Shown here piece by piece: positions 9,796 to 20,860 of a DNA stretch of 44,328 nucleotides. The number at the start of each line of letters is the position of its first letter. The first letter of the stretch is position 1. The stretch is from assembly GCA_049999805.1 (NCBI GenBank), contig JBNGIO010006370.1, positions 1 to 44,328 of the forward strand. Reading direction: 5' to 3'. This DNA is from Folioceros fuciformis (Eukaryota > Anthocerotophyta > Anthocerotopsida > Anthocerotales). Under the pieces are notes generated by a model. The model saw only the letters and a list, made by a program, of their open reading frames with translations, searched no databases and was not told where the DNA came from. A program made the position numbers and the translations under genes.

Positions 9796-9831
9796 ATTGT
9801 CACAAAAGGGTGTACCCCTTTTTGTGACAAT
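9796..9831. repeat. palindrome at left end of tandem array
   Basis: ATTGTCACAAAAGGG at 9796-9810 is the reverse complement of CCCTTTTTGTGACAAT (one base difference in the run) at 9816-9831, with a short loop. It duplicates the array's unit boundary in inverse orientation. Confidence 0.7.
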
Positions 9832-11848
9832 GGTAACACTACTGGCGGGATAGTGGATTTGCCTCGACGGTGTCCGATGCCCACAGTCCGGGCCCGTAGG
9901 GTGGCTTGTCATCCTCTCCCAAGAGGTAGGGGAGGGGCCTCCCCCGCCGTAGGGGGTACAACTTGGGCCATGGCGACAATCCCTGCACTACCATCTTTAT
10001 CGCGATTATAAGATGTTTCCAGGGACCCACCCCCGGAGGTGCCTCTCCCCTTGGATTTCAATGCCATTTTTCCTATCTTGATTAAGAATCTTGGGGTTGA
10101 GGTCCTCCTCCTCATTGTACAGCCCGAAGAATACAACATCCTAGCGACCTACTTGAACTATACCGCTCTCGATATTCTAATCCCAATTCGCAGCGGTATT
10201 TACAAGGGATGACCAGAAAGGTCTGGAAACCCGACGTGGCGATAAAGGAACCACCATGCCAGTCGGGGTTTGGGACCAAGATAGACAATGGCCTCGACGA
10301 TCCCACTTCTGCCTGTGGGCCGCAAATGATGTGACCCTTTTTGTGACAATGGTAACACTATTGGCAGGACAGTAGAACTGCCTCGACAGTATCCGATGCC
10401 CACAGTCCGAGCCTGTGGGGCGGCTTATTGCCCTCTCCCACGTGGCAGGGGAGGGGCCTCCCCTGCCGCAGGGGGTACAACCTAGGCCGCGGCGACATGC
10501 CCTGCACTGCCATCTTCGTTGCGATTATAAGATGTTCCAGGGACAAACCTCTGGAGGGGCTCTCCCCTTAGATTTCAATGCCATTTTCCCTTATCTTGAT
10601 TAAGAATTTTGGGGTCGAGGTCCTCCTCCTCATTGTACCGCTCGAAGAATACAACATCCTAGCGACCTACTCGAACTATACCGCTCTCGATACTCTGATC
10701 CCAATCCGCAATGGTATTTATAAGGGACGACCGGAAAGGTCTGGAAACCGGACGCGGCGATAAAGGAACCGCCGCACTGGTTGGGGTTTAGGACCGAGAG
10801 AGACAATGGCCTAGATAATCCCACTTCCAGCTGTAGGCCACAAACGATGTGACCCTTTTTGTGACAATGGTAACACTACTGGCAGGACAATGGAGTTGCC
10901 TCGATGGCTTCTGATGCCCAAAGTCCGAGCCCGTGGGACGGCTTGTCGCCCTCTTCCAAGTGGCAGGGGAGGGGCCTTCCCTACCATAGGGAGTACAACC
11001 TGGGCCGCGGTGACATTCCCTACACTGCCATCTTTGTCACGATTATAAGATGTTTACAGGGACCAACCCCTGGAGATGCTCTCCCCTTGGATTTCAATGC
11101 CATTTTCCCCTATCTTGATTAAGAATCTCGAGGTCAAGGTCCTTCTCCTCATTGTACAGCTCGAAGAATACAACATCCCAGCGACCTACTCGAATTATAC
11201 CGCTCTCGATACTCTGATCTCAATCCGCAGTGGTATTTACAAGGGACGACCGGAAAGGTCTGGAAACCCGACACGGTGACAAAGGAATCGTCGCGCCGGT
11301 CGGGGTTTGGGACCAAGGTAGATAACGGCTTGGACGATCACACTTCCGCCTGTGGGCCGCAAACGATGTGACCCTTTTTGTGACAATGGTAACACTACTG
11401 GTGGGACAGTAGAACTGCCTCGACGGAGTCCGATGCCCACGGTCTGGGCCCGTGGGGTGGCTTGTCGCCCTCTCCCAGGTGGCAAGGGAGGGGCCTCCCC
11501 CGCCGCAGGGAGTACAACTAGGGTCGTGACGACATTCCTTGCACTACCATCTTTGTCGCGATTATAAAATGTTTCCAGGGACCAACCGCCAGAGGTGCTC
11601 TCCCCTTGGATTTTAACGCCATTTTCCCCTATTTTGATTAAGAATCTCGGGGTCAAGGTCCTCCTTCTCATTGTACCGCCCGAAGAATACAACGTCCCAG
11701 TGACCTACTCGAACTATACTGCTCTCGATACTGTGATCCCAATCTGCAGTGATATTTATATGGGACAACCGGAAAGGTCTGGAAACCCGCCACGGCGATA
11801 AAGAAACCGCCGTGCCGGTTGGGGTTTGGGATCGAGACAGACAACGGA
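9819..11848. repeat. 519-bp tandem array, 3.9 copies
   Basis: Units start at 9819, 10338, 10856 and 11375 (periods 519, 518, 519) with TTTTTGTGACAATGG; the fourth lacks about the last 45 bp. Copies differ by scattered substitutions and small indels. None of the short open frames is conserved in all copies, so no coding role is claimed. The 32-33 bp unit boundary is identical, in antisense, to the zinc-knuckle region of the neighbouring copia element. Confidence 0.95.
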
Positions 11849-11850
11849 CT

Positions 11851-11868
11851 CTAAACCCTAAACCCTAG
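11851..11868 (-). repeat. interstitial telomere-like repeat, inverse orientation
   Basis: CTAAACCCTAAACCCTAG directly follows the truncated fourth array unit. It is inverted relative to the repeat at 9732-9755. Confidence 0.75.
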
Positions 11869-12250
11869 GTACTGCAGGGGCGCCAGCGGGCCAATCGGCA
11901 CGGACGCCGTTGGATGCGAGCGCTAGCACGGGGCGCAGACGACGGGCGCCAGCACGGGAGTCGCGGATGCCGGGCGCCGGAGCGCCATAGCGCAGGTGCG
12001 GGCGACATGGGCGCGGACAACGTGAGTGCGGGCGACACGAGCGTGGTCGTCGGTGTGCGAACGACGCGGGGTAGCTGGGATCCCGGCCGCGAGGCGGCGA
12101 GATCTCAATCGGAGGATTTAGGCCCATCGTGTCGGCCTGAATTGAGGACAGCCGAATCGGAACGAGTTGTGAGGGTAACTTTCAGGATCTACATTACATT
12201 TCGACTGATTTCTAACTAGTCTTTTGCTTGATTTGCATCGATTTTGAATC
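11869..12250 (+). other. GC-rich leader before copia gag
   Basis: Strongly GC-rich to about 12110 with recurring GCGGGCGACA-like motifs, then AT-richer up to the gag ATG at 12251. It may be the 5' untranslated or LTR-derived part of the copia element. No second LTR copy was found on the other side. Confidence 0.35.
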
Positions 12251-14580
12251 ATGACGTCCTCAGAAAATGTTATGTTCAATATCGAGAAGTTAGATGGTAC
12301 TAACTTCCCGTTTTGGAAAGAACAAGTGTACAATGTTCTAATGCACAAGAAGCATATCAAGCCCATAAAGTTGCTAGGAGTGAAACCTGTTAGCATGACT
12401 TAGGATGAGTGGCAGGATCTAGATGAGCTTGCTAGGTCTACCATCATGCTAATATTATCGAAGTCGGTCTACTTCAATGTGAAAGACTAGACCACAAGTT
12501 ACGAGCTATGGCAGAAGTTGTGACCTGTGTGAGAAGCAAAGTGCGGCTTCTCAGGTGTACAAGTTGAAACAGCTGGTGGACTTGAAGATGAAGAAAGGGA
12601 CAAGGATGTCCGATCATCTAAATGAGTTCAATATCATTTTCAGCCAGCTCTCATCTCAAGGTATCTTGTTCCTAGATTCTGTGAGAGCTATGTTTATGTT
12701 GGTCACATTACTAGAGAGTTGGGACACCTTTTGTACAGCTCTGAGTAATTCCGCTCCTGCCAGTGGTCTTACCATTGTAAATGTAGAAGGTAGCCTGTTA
12801 ACAGAGGAGGTGAACAGGAAGAAATTTGGAACCTTCGAAAGGTTCCAATGCCCTCATGGTGAGAGGAAGGTCCACTTCAAAGGGGAAGTACAAGGAGCGA
12901 AGTCTTTCCCGTAGCAAATCTCGTAGTTGTAACAATGTTGAGTGTTACCATTGTCACAAAAAGGGTCACATCAAAAGGGACTGTGAGAAGTTCAAGAAGG
13001 ACAAAGGAAAGAGAAGAAGTAGAGCGACAACAAGGCAAGTCCGAGTATTAAGCATGATGAGGCGAATTATGTTGATGATGGAGATGTTTTTATCTCTTCT
13101 TCCTTTGATTATGCACAACTAACAGCCGTGGGGAGTCACTTATTCTCTAATTGGATAATTGGCTCTGGAGCATCTTTCCATGTTACTCCGCATAGGAAGT
13201 GGTTTAGCACCTATGATGCTACTCGGAAATGATGTGTTCGGCTTGGAAATAACTACGCATGCGAGATTGCAGGCGTTGGTGATGTGCAGCTAAAGTTTAA
13301 CAACGGATCTTCATTCATTTTGAAGGATGTTAGGCATGTTCCGAAGTTGACAAAAAGCATGATTATCGCAGGGTAGTTGGATGATGCTGGCTACCACTGT
13401 TGGTTTGGGGATCATTCTTGGAAGATCTCCAAAGGTTCTCTTGTGTTAGCTTGTGGATCGAAGTGTGGCACTTTGTACTCACTTCAGGTAACCACTGTCA
13501 AGGATCATGTGATTTGTGTAATGGAATAGCCAAGTGTTTCCTTGTGGCATTGTCGATTAGGACATATGTCTCAAAAAGGAATGAAGATCTTATCTCGTTT
13601 TGGTTACGTCCCTGCTTTTGACTTCTCCGATTTCTCCGTGTGTGAGCACTGTTTATATGGGAAACAGACGAAGTCACCACATAGAGCAAGAAGTAAACAC
13701 AAAAGTAAACCTCTTGAATTGGTTCACAGTGACGTTTGTGGACCTATGCCCATTGTATCATTAGGCGGTGCATCCTATTTTGTCACTTTTATAGATGATT
13801 TCTCACGCAAGGTGTGGGTTTATCCTTTGAGGAAAAAGGATGATGTTCTGATAGTGTTTCAGAAATTTGTCACTCTTGTGGAGAATCAGTCTGGCCTCCG
13901 ACTAAAGTGTCTAAGGACAGACAATGGGGGAGAGTATGTTTCGAAGGCTTTCCAGTCATTTTGTGATTCCAAGGGAATCCAGAGAGAATTGATTGCCCCG
14001 TATACTCCTCCCCAGAATGGTGTGGCTGAACGGATGAATAGGACCATCCAGGAGAGGATGTGTGGTTTGTTGTCAAACTCTGGATTGCCTAATGGATTTT
14101 GGGCAGAAGCAGTGGTTACTGCAGTGCATCTTATTAACAAATCTCCTAATAAGGTTGTGGATGAGTAGGTTCTCGAGGAGATGTGGTCTGGAAAGAAGCC
14201 GTCATACAAGCATCTGCGAGTGTTTGGCTGCGAGGCATGTTACCATGTTCTGAAGGAGTTTCGGGACAAATTGGCTCCCAAGTCAAGAAAATGTATTTTT
14301 CTTGGCTATGGTGAATTTGGTGAGATGGGATACCGTCTATGGGATCCAGAGGCCAAGAAGGTTGTTTGCAGCAATGACATGTTCTTCAATGAGACCAAGA
14401 TGCACAAGAAGCCTACTCCAACTGTGGAGGTGGGACGGGTGGTCTTCTAAGAGGATGGACTTGACCGTCCCGCGCAGGTTGAACGTTATGATGTGCAGGA
14501 ACCAGTTCCTCCACTGGTAGAAGAGGAGAGAGTGCAACCAGCTCCGGTCGAGGTGCCTGTGCTTCATAGGTCAAGATTCA
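12251..14580 (+). mobile_element. decayed Ty1/copia element: gag, protease, integrase
   Basis: Order is gag (MTSSENVMFNIEKLDGTNFPFW; stops at several points and a frameshift near 12530), a CCHC zinc knuckle CYHCHKKGHIKRDC at 12946-12987, a protease whose active-site triplet is GSG instead of DSG (SNWIIGSGAS), then integrase. Integrase retains the HCRLGHM zinc-finger start, SDVCGP, RTDNGGEY and PQNGVAERMNR (the DDE residues) at 13542-14168, then a stop and the GKKPSYKHLRVFG segment. It ends before reverse transcriptase and RNase H; frame-shifted PPDRYV remains lie at 14586. Loss of the protease Asp, many stops and missing polymerase make it non-autonomous and inactive. Confidence 0.9.
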
Positions 14581-14733
14581 CATCCTCCTGACAGGTATGT
14601 GTATGTAAGAGATCTTTTCACAATAGGTGCAAGAGTGCTGTCCTCTCCTTTAGGGCATCCTCTTGACAGGTATGTGTATGTAAGAGATCTTTTCACAATA
14701 GGTGCAAGAGTGCTGTCCTCTCCTTTAGGGCAC
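14581..14733. repeat. 75-bp tandem duplication
   Basis: Two copies (14581 and 14656) differing at about one base, beginning CATCCTC-TGACAGGTATGTG. They lie at the 3' end of the copia remnant and repeat its PPDRYV-like coding segment. Confidence 0.9.
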
Positions 14734-15397
14734 CACTGTTTGCGTAGGCCCTTATAGGGCGAGCAAATGTAAGTAGTGGGACTTCGAAGATAGATCACAT
14801 TATGGTGTCGTGAGCTACTTGCTCAAGAGCATTTCTCTATGCAAAATATTTAAGTTTCCACGAACTTAGTATTGTTACAAATATGTGTCGATTTGGACTT
14901 AAGAGGTTAGTAAACTAATAAGCCCTATAAAACGTGGATGGAAGATACAAAAGTGTGTCGCATGCCTAGGAAATGGCTCCAACTGTTATAGCACTACGAA
15001 CCCGTGCCTCTGATGAAGGCCTAAACTGTGTCCACCAAGATAACATTCGAGGAGGACATCCCCTTGATGTGATTGGTATGCCAGACTTACTACAGACTTC
15101 TTGTTTGGTTTCGTCTGCTGTGCACGACTTAGTGAAAGGACGTAGTAAACGATCTTGTCGGAGACATAGAATCCGCTCTGCACAAAGCTGTTCGATCTAG
15201 GTGCCAAGGATGTGACAAGACGAACAACAATCTAATGATATGGTAGACTACGTTCCACTTGTTCGGTTTTGTGTCCTCTTGCCAATGGTACCCAACAGAG
15301 AAATGTCTGCACTCTTCTTCAAGGTGGTGCGGTCATATGCAGTACCTGGGCATCCTGCCACAGTCTGTTCTCGTTTTCCGGCGGGGGTCACTGAATG
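14734..15397. other. upstream region of PPR gene A
   Basis: AT-rich stretch (to about 14960) then mixed sequence. No gene was recognised. It separates the copia remnant from PPR gene A and must hold that gene's promoter. Confidence 0.5.
14926..14932 (+). promoter_or_regulatory. possible TATA box for PPR gene A
   Basis: TATAAAA in an AT-rich stretch, about 470 bp before the gene A start codon. That distance would require a long 5' leader, so the assignment is tentative. Confidence 0.2.
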
Positions 15398-18300
15398 ATG
15401 GATACGATATGGCAACAGGACCCGTTGTGGATCCACCAAATTGGTCTGTGTCCAGGGATACTAGGAGGACGTCCTGCTCACCTCACATTAGGGAGTCAAC
15501 GCCCTGCAACCAACCAATCCTCCAGGAGCAGCGGTTGCACGAGCTCTGGACTTCCACTTCCGGGAAAATGGATGGGCGGGGATAGGGTTTCCAATGATGG
15601 TTGTCGCCAGGAGCAGGACCAGTTGTGGAAACATTTGATTCCGGACCCTACTATGTTGTTAGACACCAGACAAGAAACGAAACGCTCTCGTTCGCCTTAC
15701 CGTATGGGTAGGGGATCCGGCGAGGTCCTGCGCTCAAACAACAAGTTCAAGCCAGCTTGGGATGATGAGCAGCTCGTTTCCTTGGACATGCAGATCGGTC
15801 AGGGTGCCTCTCCTTCCGCGTCGAGGTCTCCGAATAAGCTTGAACCTGGGAGGGGTGCAGGATCTGAAATGGGCGTCGTAACGGCTGGGACAGTGAGCAA
15901 GTTGTGTCAGCAGGGGGAGCTCTCTGACGCCGTTGTAGCCCTGGAATCTCTGGTGCAGACAGACTCTGCTATATCTCGGTCTCTGTTTTACACCGTGCTA
16001 AAACTGTGTGCAGCTAAGAAAGATATGGCCGTGGGGCGACGAGTACATCAACTCATCGTCAAACTTGGGTGCGAGTCGAATGCATATCTGGGGAACCATA
16101 TCTTGCGCATGTATGCATCTGGAGGTAGGCTGCAGGAGGCCATGGATGTATTCACCCGGGTGGGCAAACCAGATGCCTTCATGTGGTATTCCATAATCTC
16201 TGCATATGCTAAACATGGGAAGCCCGAAGGGGCCATACAGCTATACCACGCGATGCGGAGGTCAGGGGTGAAGGCGAATGCTCACATCTTTGTAGCTGCC
16301 CTTCAAGCTTGTGCCTTTGCAGTCGACTTGGAATCTGGCAGAGAAGTGCACTGCGATGTGTTGCACAGTGGCATTCCTACCAACCTGTTTGTTGGCAACT
16401 GCCTGGTGGACATGTATGCAAAATGTGGTGAACTGCAGAATGCACGCCAGGTTTTTGAAAGCATGGGCGAAAAGGATGTGGTGACGTGGACGACGCTGAT
16501 TGCTGGATACACACAGGGAGGGCTCAGCCAAGAGGCTCTCGTTGTGTATGAACGAATGGATCGGGAAGGACTAATTGTTGCTAACCATGTTACTTTTGCT
16601 TGCCTTCTGAAGGCCTGTGCAAGCGTTGGTGCTTTGCAGAAAGGCAGGCAGCTGCACTCACAAATTGTAGAACGAGGACTGCTCGATAACGTACTAGTGG
16701 GCACCTGTCTGGTGGACATGTATGCAAAATGTGGCGAACTGGAAGATGCACGCAGTGTTTTCGACAGCATGGCCACAAAAACTATGGTGACATGGACGGC
16801 CCTGCTGGCTGGGTATGCGCAGCAAGGCTTCGGACATGCCGCACTTGGTGTGTATGGACTTATGGAGGAGGAGGGCCTTATTTTGGCTGACCACATTACT
16901 TTTGCTTGCCTTCTGAAGGCCTGTGCAAGTGTTGGCGCCTTACAGACGGGTAGGCATCTTCACTCGCAGATTGTGGAACGAGGACAGCTAGATAACGTGC
17001 TGGTGGGCAACTGCCTGGTGGACATGTATGCAAAATGTGGCGAATTGGAAGATGCACGAGATGTTTTTGACAGCTTGGCCACAAAGGATGTGGTAACATG
17101 GACCGCCCTGATATCTGGGTATGCCCAGCAGGGCCTTGGACATGAGGCACTTGTTCTGCACGGACGAATGGAACAGGAGGGGCTGATTTTGGCTAACCAT
17201 GTTACTTTTGCTTGCCTGCTGAACGCTTGTGCAAGCACGTGTGCCTTACAACAGGGCAAAAAGCTGCACTCTCAGGTTGTCGAAAGAGGACTGCTGGACA
17301 ACGTAGTGTTGGGCAACTGCCTGGTGGACATGTATTCAAAATGTGGTGAACTGGAAGAAGCACGCCAGGTGTTTGACGGCCTGGCAGAAAAGGATGTGGT
17401 GACATGGAATGCTCTGATATCTGGGTATGCACAGCAAGGCCTCGGCCAAGAGGCACTTGTTCTGTTTGGACAAATGGAGCAGGACGGGCTGATTTTGGCT
17501 AACCAGGTTACTTTTGCTTGCCTTCTGAAGGTCTGTGCAAGCTCTGGTTCCTTACAGAGGGGCAGGCAGCTGCACTCACAGATTGTTGAAAGAGGACTGC
17601 TGGATGGCGATGTAGCGTTGGGCAACTGCCTGGTGGATATGTATTCAAAATGTGGAGAACTAGAGGAAGCACGCCAGGTTTTTGACCGCTTGACCACAAA
17701 AGATGTGGTGACATGGACCGCCCTGATATCTGGTTACGGTAATTGTGATGAGGGTCACAAGGCATTAGCTTGTTTCGAGGATATGTTAGTTACTGGTATT
17801 CAGCCTAATGATACAACTTTTACTTGCCTTTTGGTAGCATGTAGTCATGGGGGACTAGTCCGGGAGGGTCGCAAGTACTTTGATTCCATGGCTGAACAGC
17901 ATGGCATCAAACCTACTATTGAGCATTACACTTGTATGATTGATCTTCTTGGGCGTGCTGGGCATTTAGATGAGGCAGAGAAGATGCTTTCCTTATGCGA
18001 GGCCCGAACTAATGTTGTGGGATTGACGTCTTTGTTGAATGCTTGCAAAAATCACGGGGATCTAGAGAGGGCGTTGTGGTGTTTTGAAAGCATTGTTAGG
18101 CTGGATCCTCAGTGGGCGTCTGCCTACGTGCTCATGGCCAATGCCTATGCAGATGCGGGTAGGTGGGCTGACGTGGACAGGATTGAGACACAGAGAATAG
18201 GCGCAGGAGCTAACAAGAAACCTGCAGTGGCGACCGTTGAAGTGAATAAGCAGGTGCATAGATTTCTGGTGGGAGACAGAAGCGAGGATATTGCGCTGAA

Positions 18301-18619
18301 GGTAGAGAGCACGAATGCACGTGTGAAGGAGGAAGGAGGTCATGTGCCTCACACAAAGTTGGTGTTAAAGCCAATGTGTGAGAAGGAAAAGGAAGACGCG
18401 CTTTGTGGGCATGCTGAGAAGCTAGCTCTGGCGTTTGGTCTGTTGAACACTCCGAGTGGGACACCTCTGGTGGTAACGAAGAATCTACGGATGTGCAGTG
18501 ACTGCCACAGTTCCACGGAGATCATGTCTAGGCTTGAACACAGGGACATTGTTGTGCGGGATGGGTACCGTGTACATCGGTTTGCAAACGGTTGTTGCAG
18601 TTGTAAAGATCGACCATGA
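15398..18619 (+). CDS. PPR gene A: PLS-class PPR protein with DYW:KP domain
   Basis: Single exon, 1073 residues. Start chosen at the second of two adjacent ATGs because paralogues begin M-x-T-x-W-Q. Residues 1-155 are a family-specific N-terminal extension. The PPR array runs from about 160 with six P-type motifs (AFMWYSIISAY, then VVTWTALISGY forms); four consecutive L-S-P modules repeat with a 306-bp period. L2, S2, E1 and E2 motifs follow, then DYW:KP from about 940: KKPAVATVEV, CGHAEKLALAFG (HAE, zinc/catalytic), CSDCH, HRF...CSC. It ends KDRP, where the paralogues end KGRP. Predicted to bind an organelle transcript and edit one pyrimidine, probably U to C by family. Fifth/last code residues are S motifs ND, ND, TT, ND, ND, ND and P motifs YN, TN, TD, TN, NN, TN. 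Convergent with gene B. Confidence 0.95.
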   Translation: MDTIWQQDPLWIHQIGLCPGILGGRPAHLTLGSQRPATNQSSRSSGCTSSGLPLPGKWMGGDRVSNDGCRQEQDQLWKHLIPDPTMLLDTRQETKRSRSPYRMGRGSGEVLRSNNKFKPAWDDEQLVSLDMQIGQGASPSASRSPNKLEPGRGAGSEMGVVTAGTVSKLCQQGELSDAVVALESLVQTDSAISRSLFYTVLKLCAAKKDMAVGRRVHQLIVKLGCESNAYLGNHILRMYASGGRLQEAMDVFTRVGKPDAFMWYSIISAYAKHGKPEGAIQLYHAMRRSGVKANAHIFVAALQACAFAVDLESGREVHCDVLHSGIPTNLFVGNCLVDMYAKCGELQNARQVFESMGEKDVVTWTTLIAGYTQGGLSQEALVVYERMDREGLIVANHVTFACLLKACASVGALQKGRQLHSQIVERGLLDNVLVGTCLVDMYAKCGELEDARSVFDSMATKTMVTWTALLAGYAQQGFGHAALGVYGLMEEEGLILADHITFACLLKACASVGALQTGRHLHSQIVERGQLDNVLVGNCLVDMYAKCGELEDARDVFDSLATKDVVTWTALISGYAQQGLGHEALVLHGRMEQEGLILANHVTFACLLNACASTCALQQGKKLHSQVVERGLLDNVVLGNCLVDMYSKCGELEEARQVFDGLAEKDVVTWNALISGYAQQGLGQEALVLFGQMEQDGLILANQVTFACLLKVCASSGSLQRGRQLHSQIVERGLLDGDVALGNCLVDMYSKCGELEEARQVFDRLTTKDVVTWTALISGYGNCDEGHKALACFEDMLVTGIQPNDTTFTCLLVACSHGGLVREGRKYFDSMAEQHGIKPTIEHYTCMIDLLGRAGHLDEAEKMLSLCEARTNVVGLTSLLNACKNHGDLERALWCFESIVRLDPQWASAYVLMANAYADAGRWADVDRIETQRIGAGANKKPAVATVEVNKQVHRFLVGDRSEDIALKVESTNARVKEEGGHVPHTKLVLKPMCEKEKEDALCGHAEKLALAFGLLNTPSGTPLVVTKNLRMCSDCHSSTEIMSRLEHRDIVVRDGYRVHRFANGCCSCKDRP

Positions 18620-19087
18620 CAAGGAGAACTTCCCATCGCCCGAGCGTGTACGCCAGGGAACATTCATCTCTTCCGAGGGGTGGTATCGCCATCGATGTCG
18701 ACAGTGGGACAGCACAGCCAAATAGGGCAGGTTTGGCCTGCCTCACAGCTTTGAATGTTTCCCCTCTTTGTACATTACTGCTGTAAGGAAGGGCTGATTC
18801 AGGCGACAGATGCAACCTTCATGTGGTACATGTAGCTTCATATCTGAGATTCTGGGGGTAGACAAAGCTGAGTGAAGAGCAGGGGATATATCTGTCATGG
18901 CAGTATGACATGTCTGATGGTCCCTCGGCTGTTCACACCTGCGCATGCATACAAAGGACCTTGGCGTGTACCGTTACATTTCAGAGGCAACATGTTGTTC
19001 ACTCATGCCCGTAGGATTGTTACCTGAACATGTCGTTTCCTTTTAGGGATGGGGACTTTCCCGCGTTTCCCAGTGGGGTCCTCCTGA

Positions 19088-19186
19088 CAAAAGGTATCAT
19101 CGTCGCTGCCACACAGTTTCATTCAAAAGTATAATCGGCGCTGCCACACAGTTTCATTCAAAAGTATCATCGTCGCTGCCACACAC
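19088..19186. repeat. short tandem repeat, about three copies of 36 bp
   Basis: GTATCATCGTCGCTGCCACA followed by CAGTTTCATTCAAAA is repeated, with the middle copy reading ATAATCGGCG. Confidence 0.8.
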
Positions 19187-19282
19187 ACCTTCATCTTTCA
19201 AGTGCGTCTGATCTCTTTTCTTCGGCCCCAGATTGCATGTAAGGTCTGCCCCATTGGTCATCCTTCTTCCTTCCCGCTTGAA

Positions 19283-19610
19283 CCTGAGGGTTTGTTTCAC
19301 TTAACCAATGCTTGGACTTCAGGGTTTGTTCCGCTTAACCAACGCTTGAACTTGAGGGTTTGCTCCGCTTAACCAACGCTTGAACTTGAGGGTTTTTTTT
19401 GCTTAATCAACTTCCTAAACCGCCTAAAGAGAACTTGAGGGTTTGTTTCACCTAACCAACTTCCTGTATTGCCTCTAAACAACTTTTGTTCGGCCTAACC
19501 AACTTCCTATACCACCTCTAAAGAACTTGAGGATTTGTTCGGCCTATCCAACTTCCTATACCACTAAAGAACTTGAGGGTTTGTTCGGCCTAACCAACTT
19601 TCTATACTGC
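19283..19610. repeat. imperfect minisatellite with ACTTGAGGGTTTGTTC core
   Basis: Seven to eight diverged copies, about 36 bp early in the array and 50-58 bp later, each with a GAGGGTTTGTT core and CTTAACCAAC or CCTAACCAAC. There is no coding signal. Confidence 0.8.
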
Positions 19611-20860
19611 CCCTATTCTTTAAAGGATGCCCAGTTTGAGAACCTCACCTCTTCTCTCCCTCTTACCTTTTCCTTGCCTTTCAGTCCTCCCGAAAACTAG
19701 CTCTCCTCCCAAAAACTAGCTCTCTCAAGAAACCAAACTTGTTGGTATCTCTCTCAGAAACCAAACTTGTTGGTATGCAAAATCTTGCTTTTGGCTCCAA
19801 AAACAACTTGTTGGTATGCCCAATCCTACTCTTGGCTCCAAAACTTGGATTCTGTCCCAAGAGTCTCCCAGCCCACGCCCTCTTCCCATTTCTTGCGCCC
19901 AAATAAGTCCATTTGCCATGAGCTACAAACTACCTATTTATCATACACTTGGTCGCCTTTTGTCCCCTCTACCTACTAGGCTCAAAACGTGCAGACAATG
20001 TTTTTGTATCCTCTTCAAGCCTGGGAAACCAAGCCTTCTTGTTTATCTTTGCACTCATGTGTCTTTTAACCTCAAGATGATTATGGGCCATTTTCGGGTT
20101 GGCTCTCATCGTCTCATGGTTGAGACGGTTTGCCCAAAGCCCCCAAAGGAGTCTTAAATTTGCAGGTTATGCAAAAGGGATGTTGTTTCTTTGTCCCATA
20201 TATGAGGATATTAGACAAAATTTTGCACATTTATTTGAGGCAGCAAAATTTTCACTCATGAGATTCTTTTGTTTTCCGGATTCTATTACTATGAGAGTTT
20301 GGTTGAAACAAATGTGGGAGATGAGAACAAGACATATGCAACAGTTCAACCAAACGGAGCATACATTATGCTCAAAATAGCTGTTAAGTATCTTCTTTTT
20401 CTTTTCAATATCTGACAATTCAGTCCATGACAAAAATCCACTTAAATAAAACTCTTCTTCTTCAGTTACACTTCTTTTTTAAGAATATAAATAAAGAGGA
20501 AGAATTGACTCCTTCGCTAAACCCTAGACTCAGCTCTAATTGCTCGTTTAGGTTGCCCGGTTACGACTTGGAGAGGAGGTCTACAGCAACACGCTCCCCG
20601 CACACAGTACGAAAGAGCAGGAAATCCGGCAATTGGTATGGAACATTTGTCCTCGTTTTGCAAGCCGACGACAGCGGTAAACCAAAGGCTGCAGCAGCGG
20701 CCGATGTCATCAGCTGGACGCGGATGGATGTCCTGTGTCGGCGTCTCAGAATGCATAACCATAACCTAAGGATGAATCCAAGCAAGCGAGCACCTTCACG
20801 CCCAAGAGAAAACTTAATGCAAAACTCTCAAGCTTAATAATGGCCAGTTTTTCGTTCATC

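Larger units (their letters stand above)
18620..20860. other. spacer between convergent PPR genes A and B
   Basis: No gene recognised in 2.2 kb. It holds both 3' flanks and two minisatellites (19088-19186 and 19283-19610). Small duplications of CTTGTTGGTATG and CTAGCTCTC blocks occur at 19690-19830. A weak frame at 20150-20370 was not accepted as a gene. Confidence 0.55.

Noticed and set aside
9839-11692. Short open frames within the 519-bp array as genes
   Set aside because: They are not conserved in frame in all copies and match no known protein.
16303-17765. Long Ser/Pro/Cys-rich open frames on the minus strand opposite PPR gene A (and similar ones opposite the other PPR genes)
   Set aside because: They recur at the same place in each module because the module sequence is repeated; composition is that of antisense to PPR coding DNA and no family is recognisable.
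20099-20380. Possible LINE-type zinc-binding remnant
   Set aside because: Only a vague resemblance (LCPIYEDIRQNFAHLFEA) without the expected Cys/His spacing.
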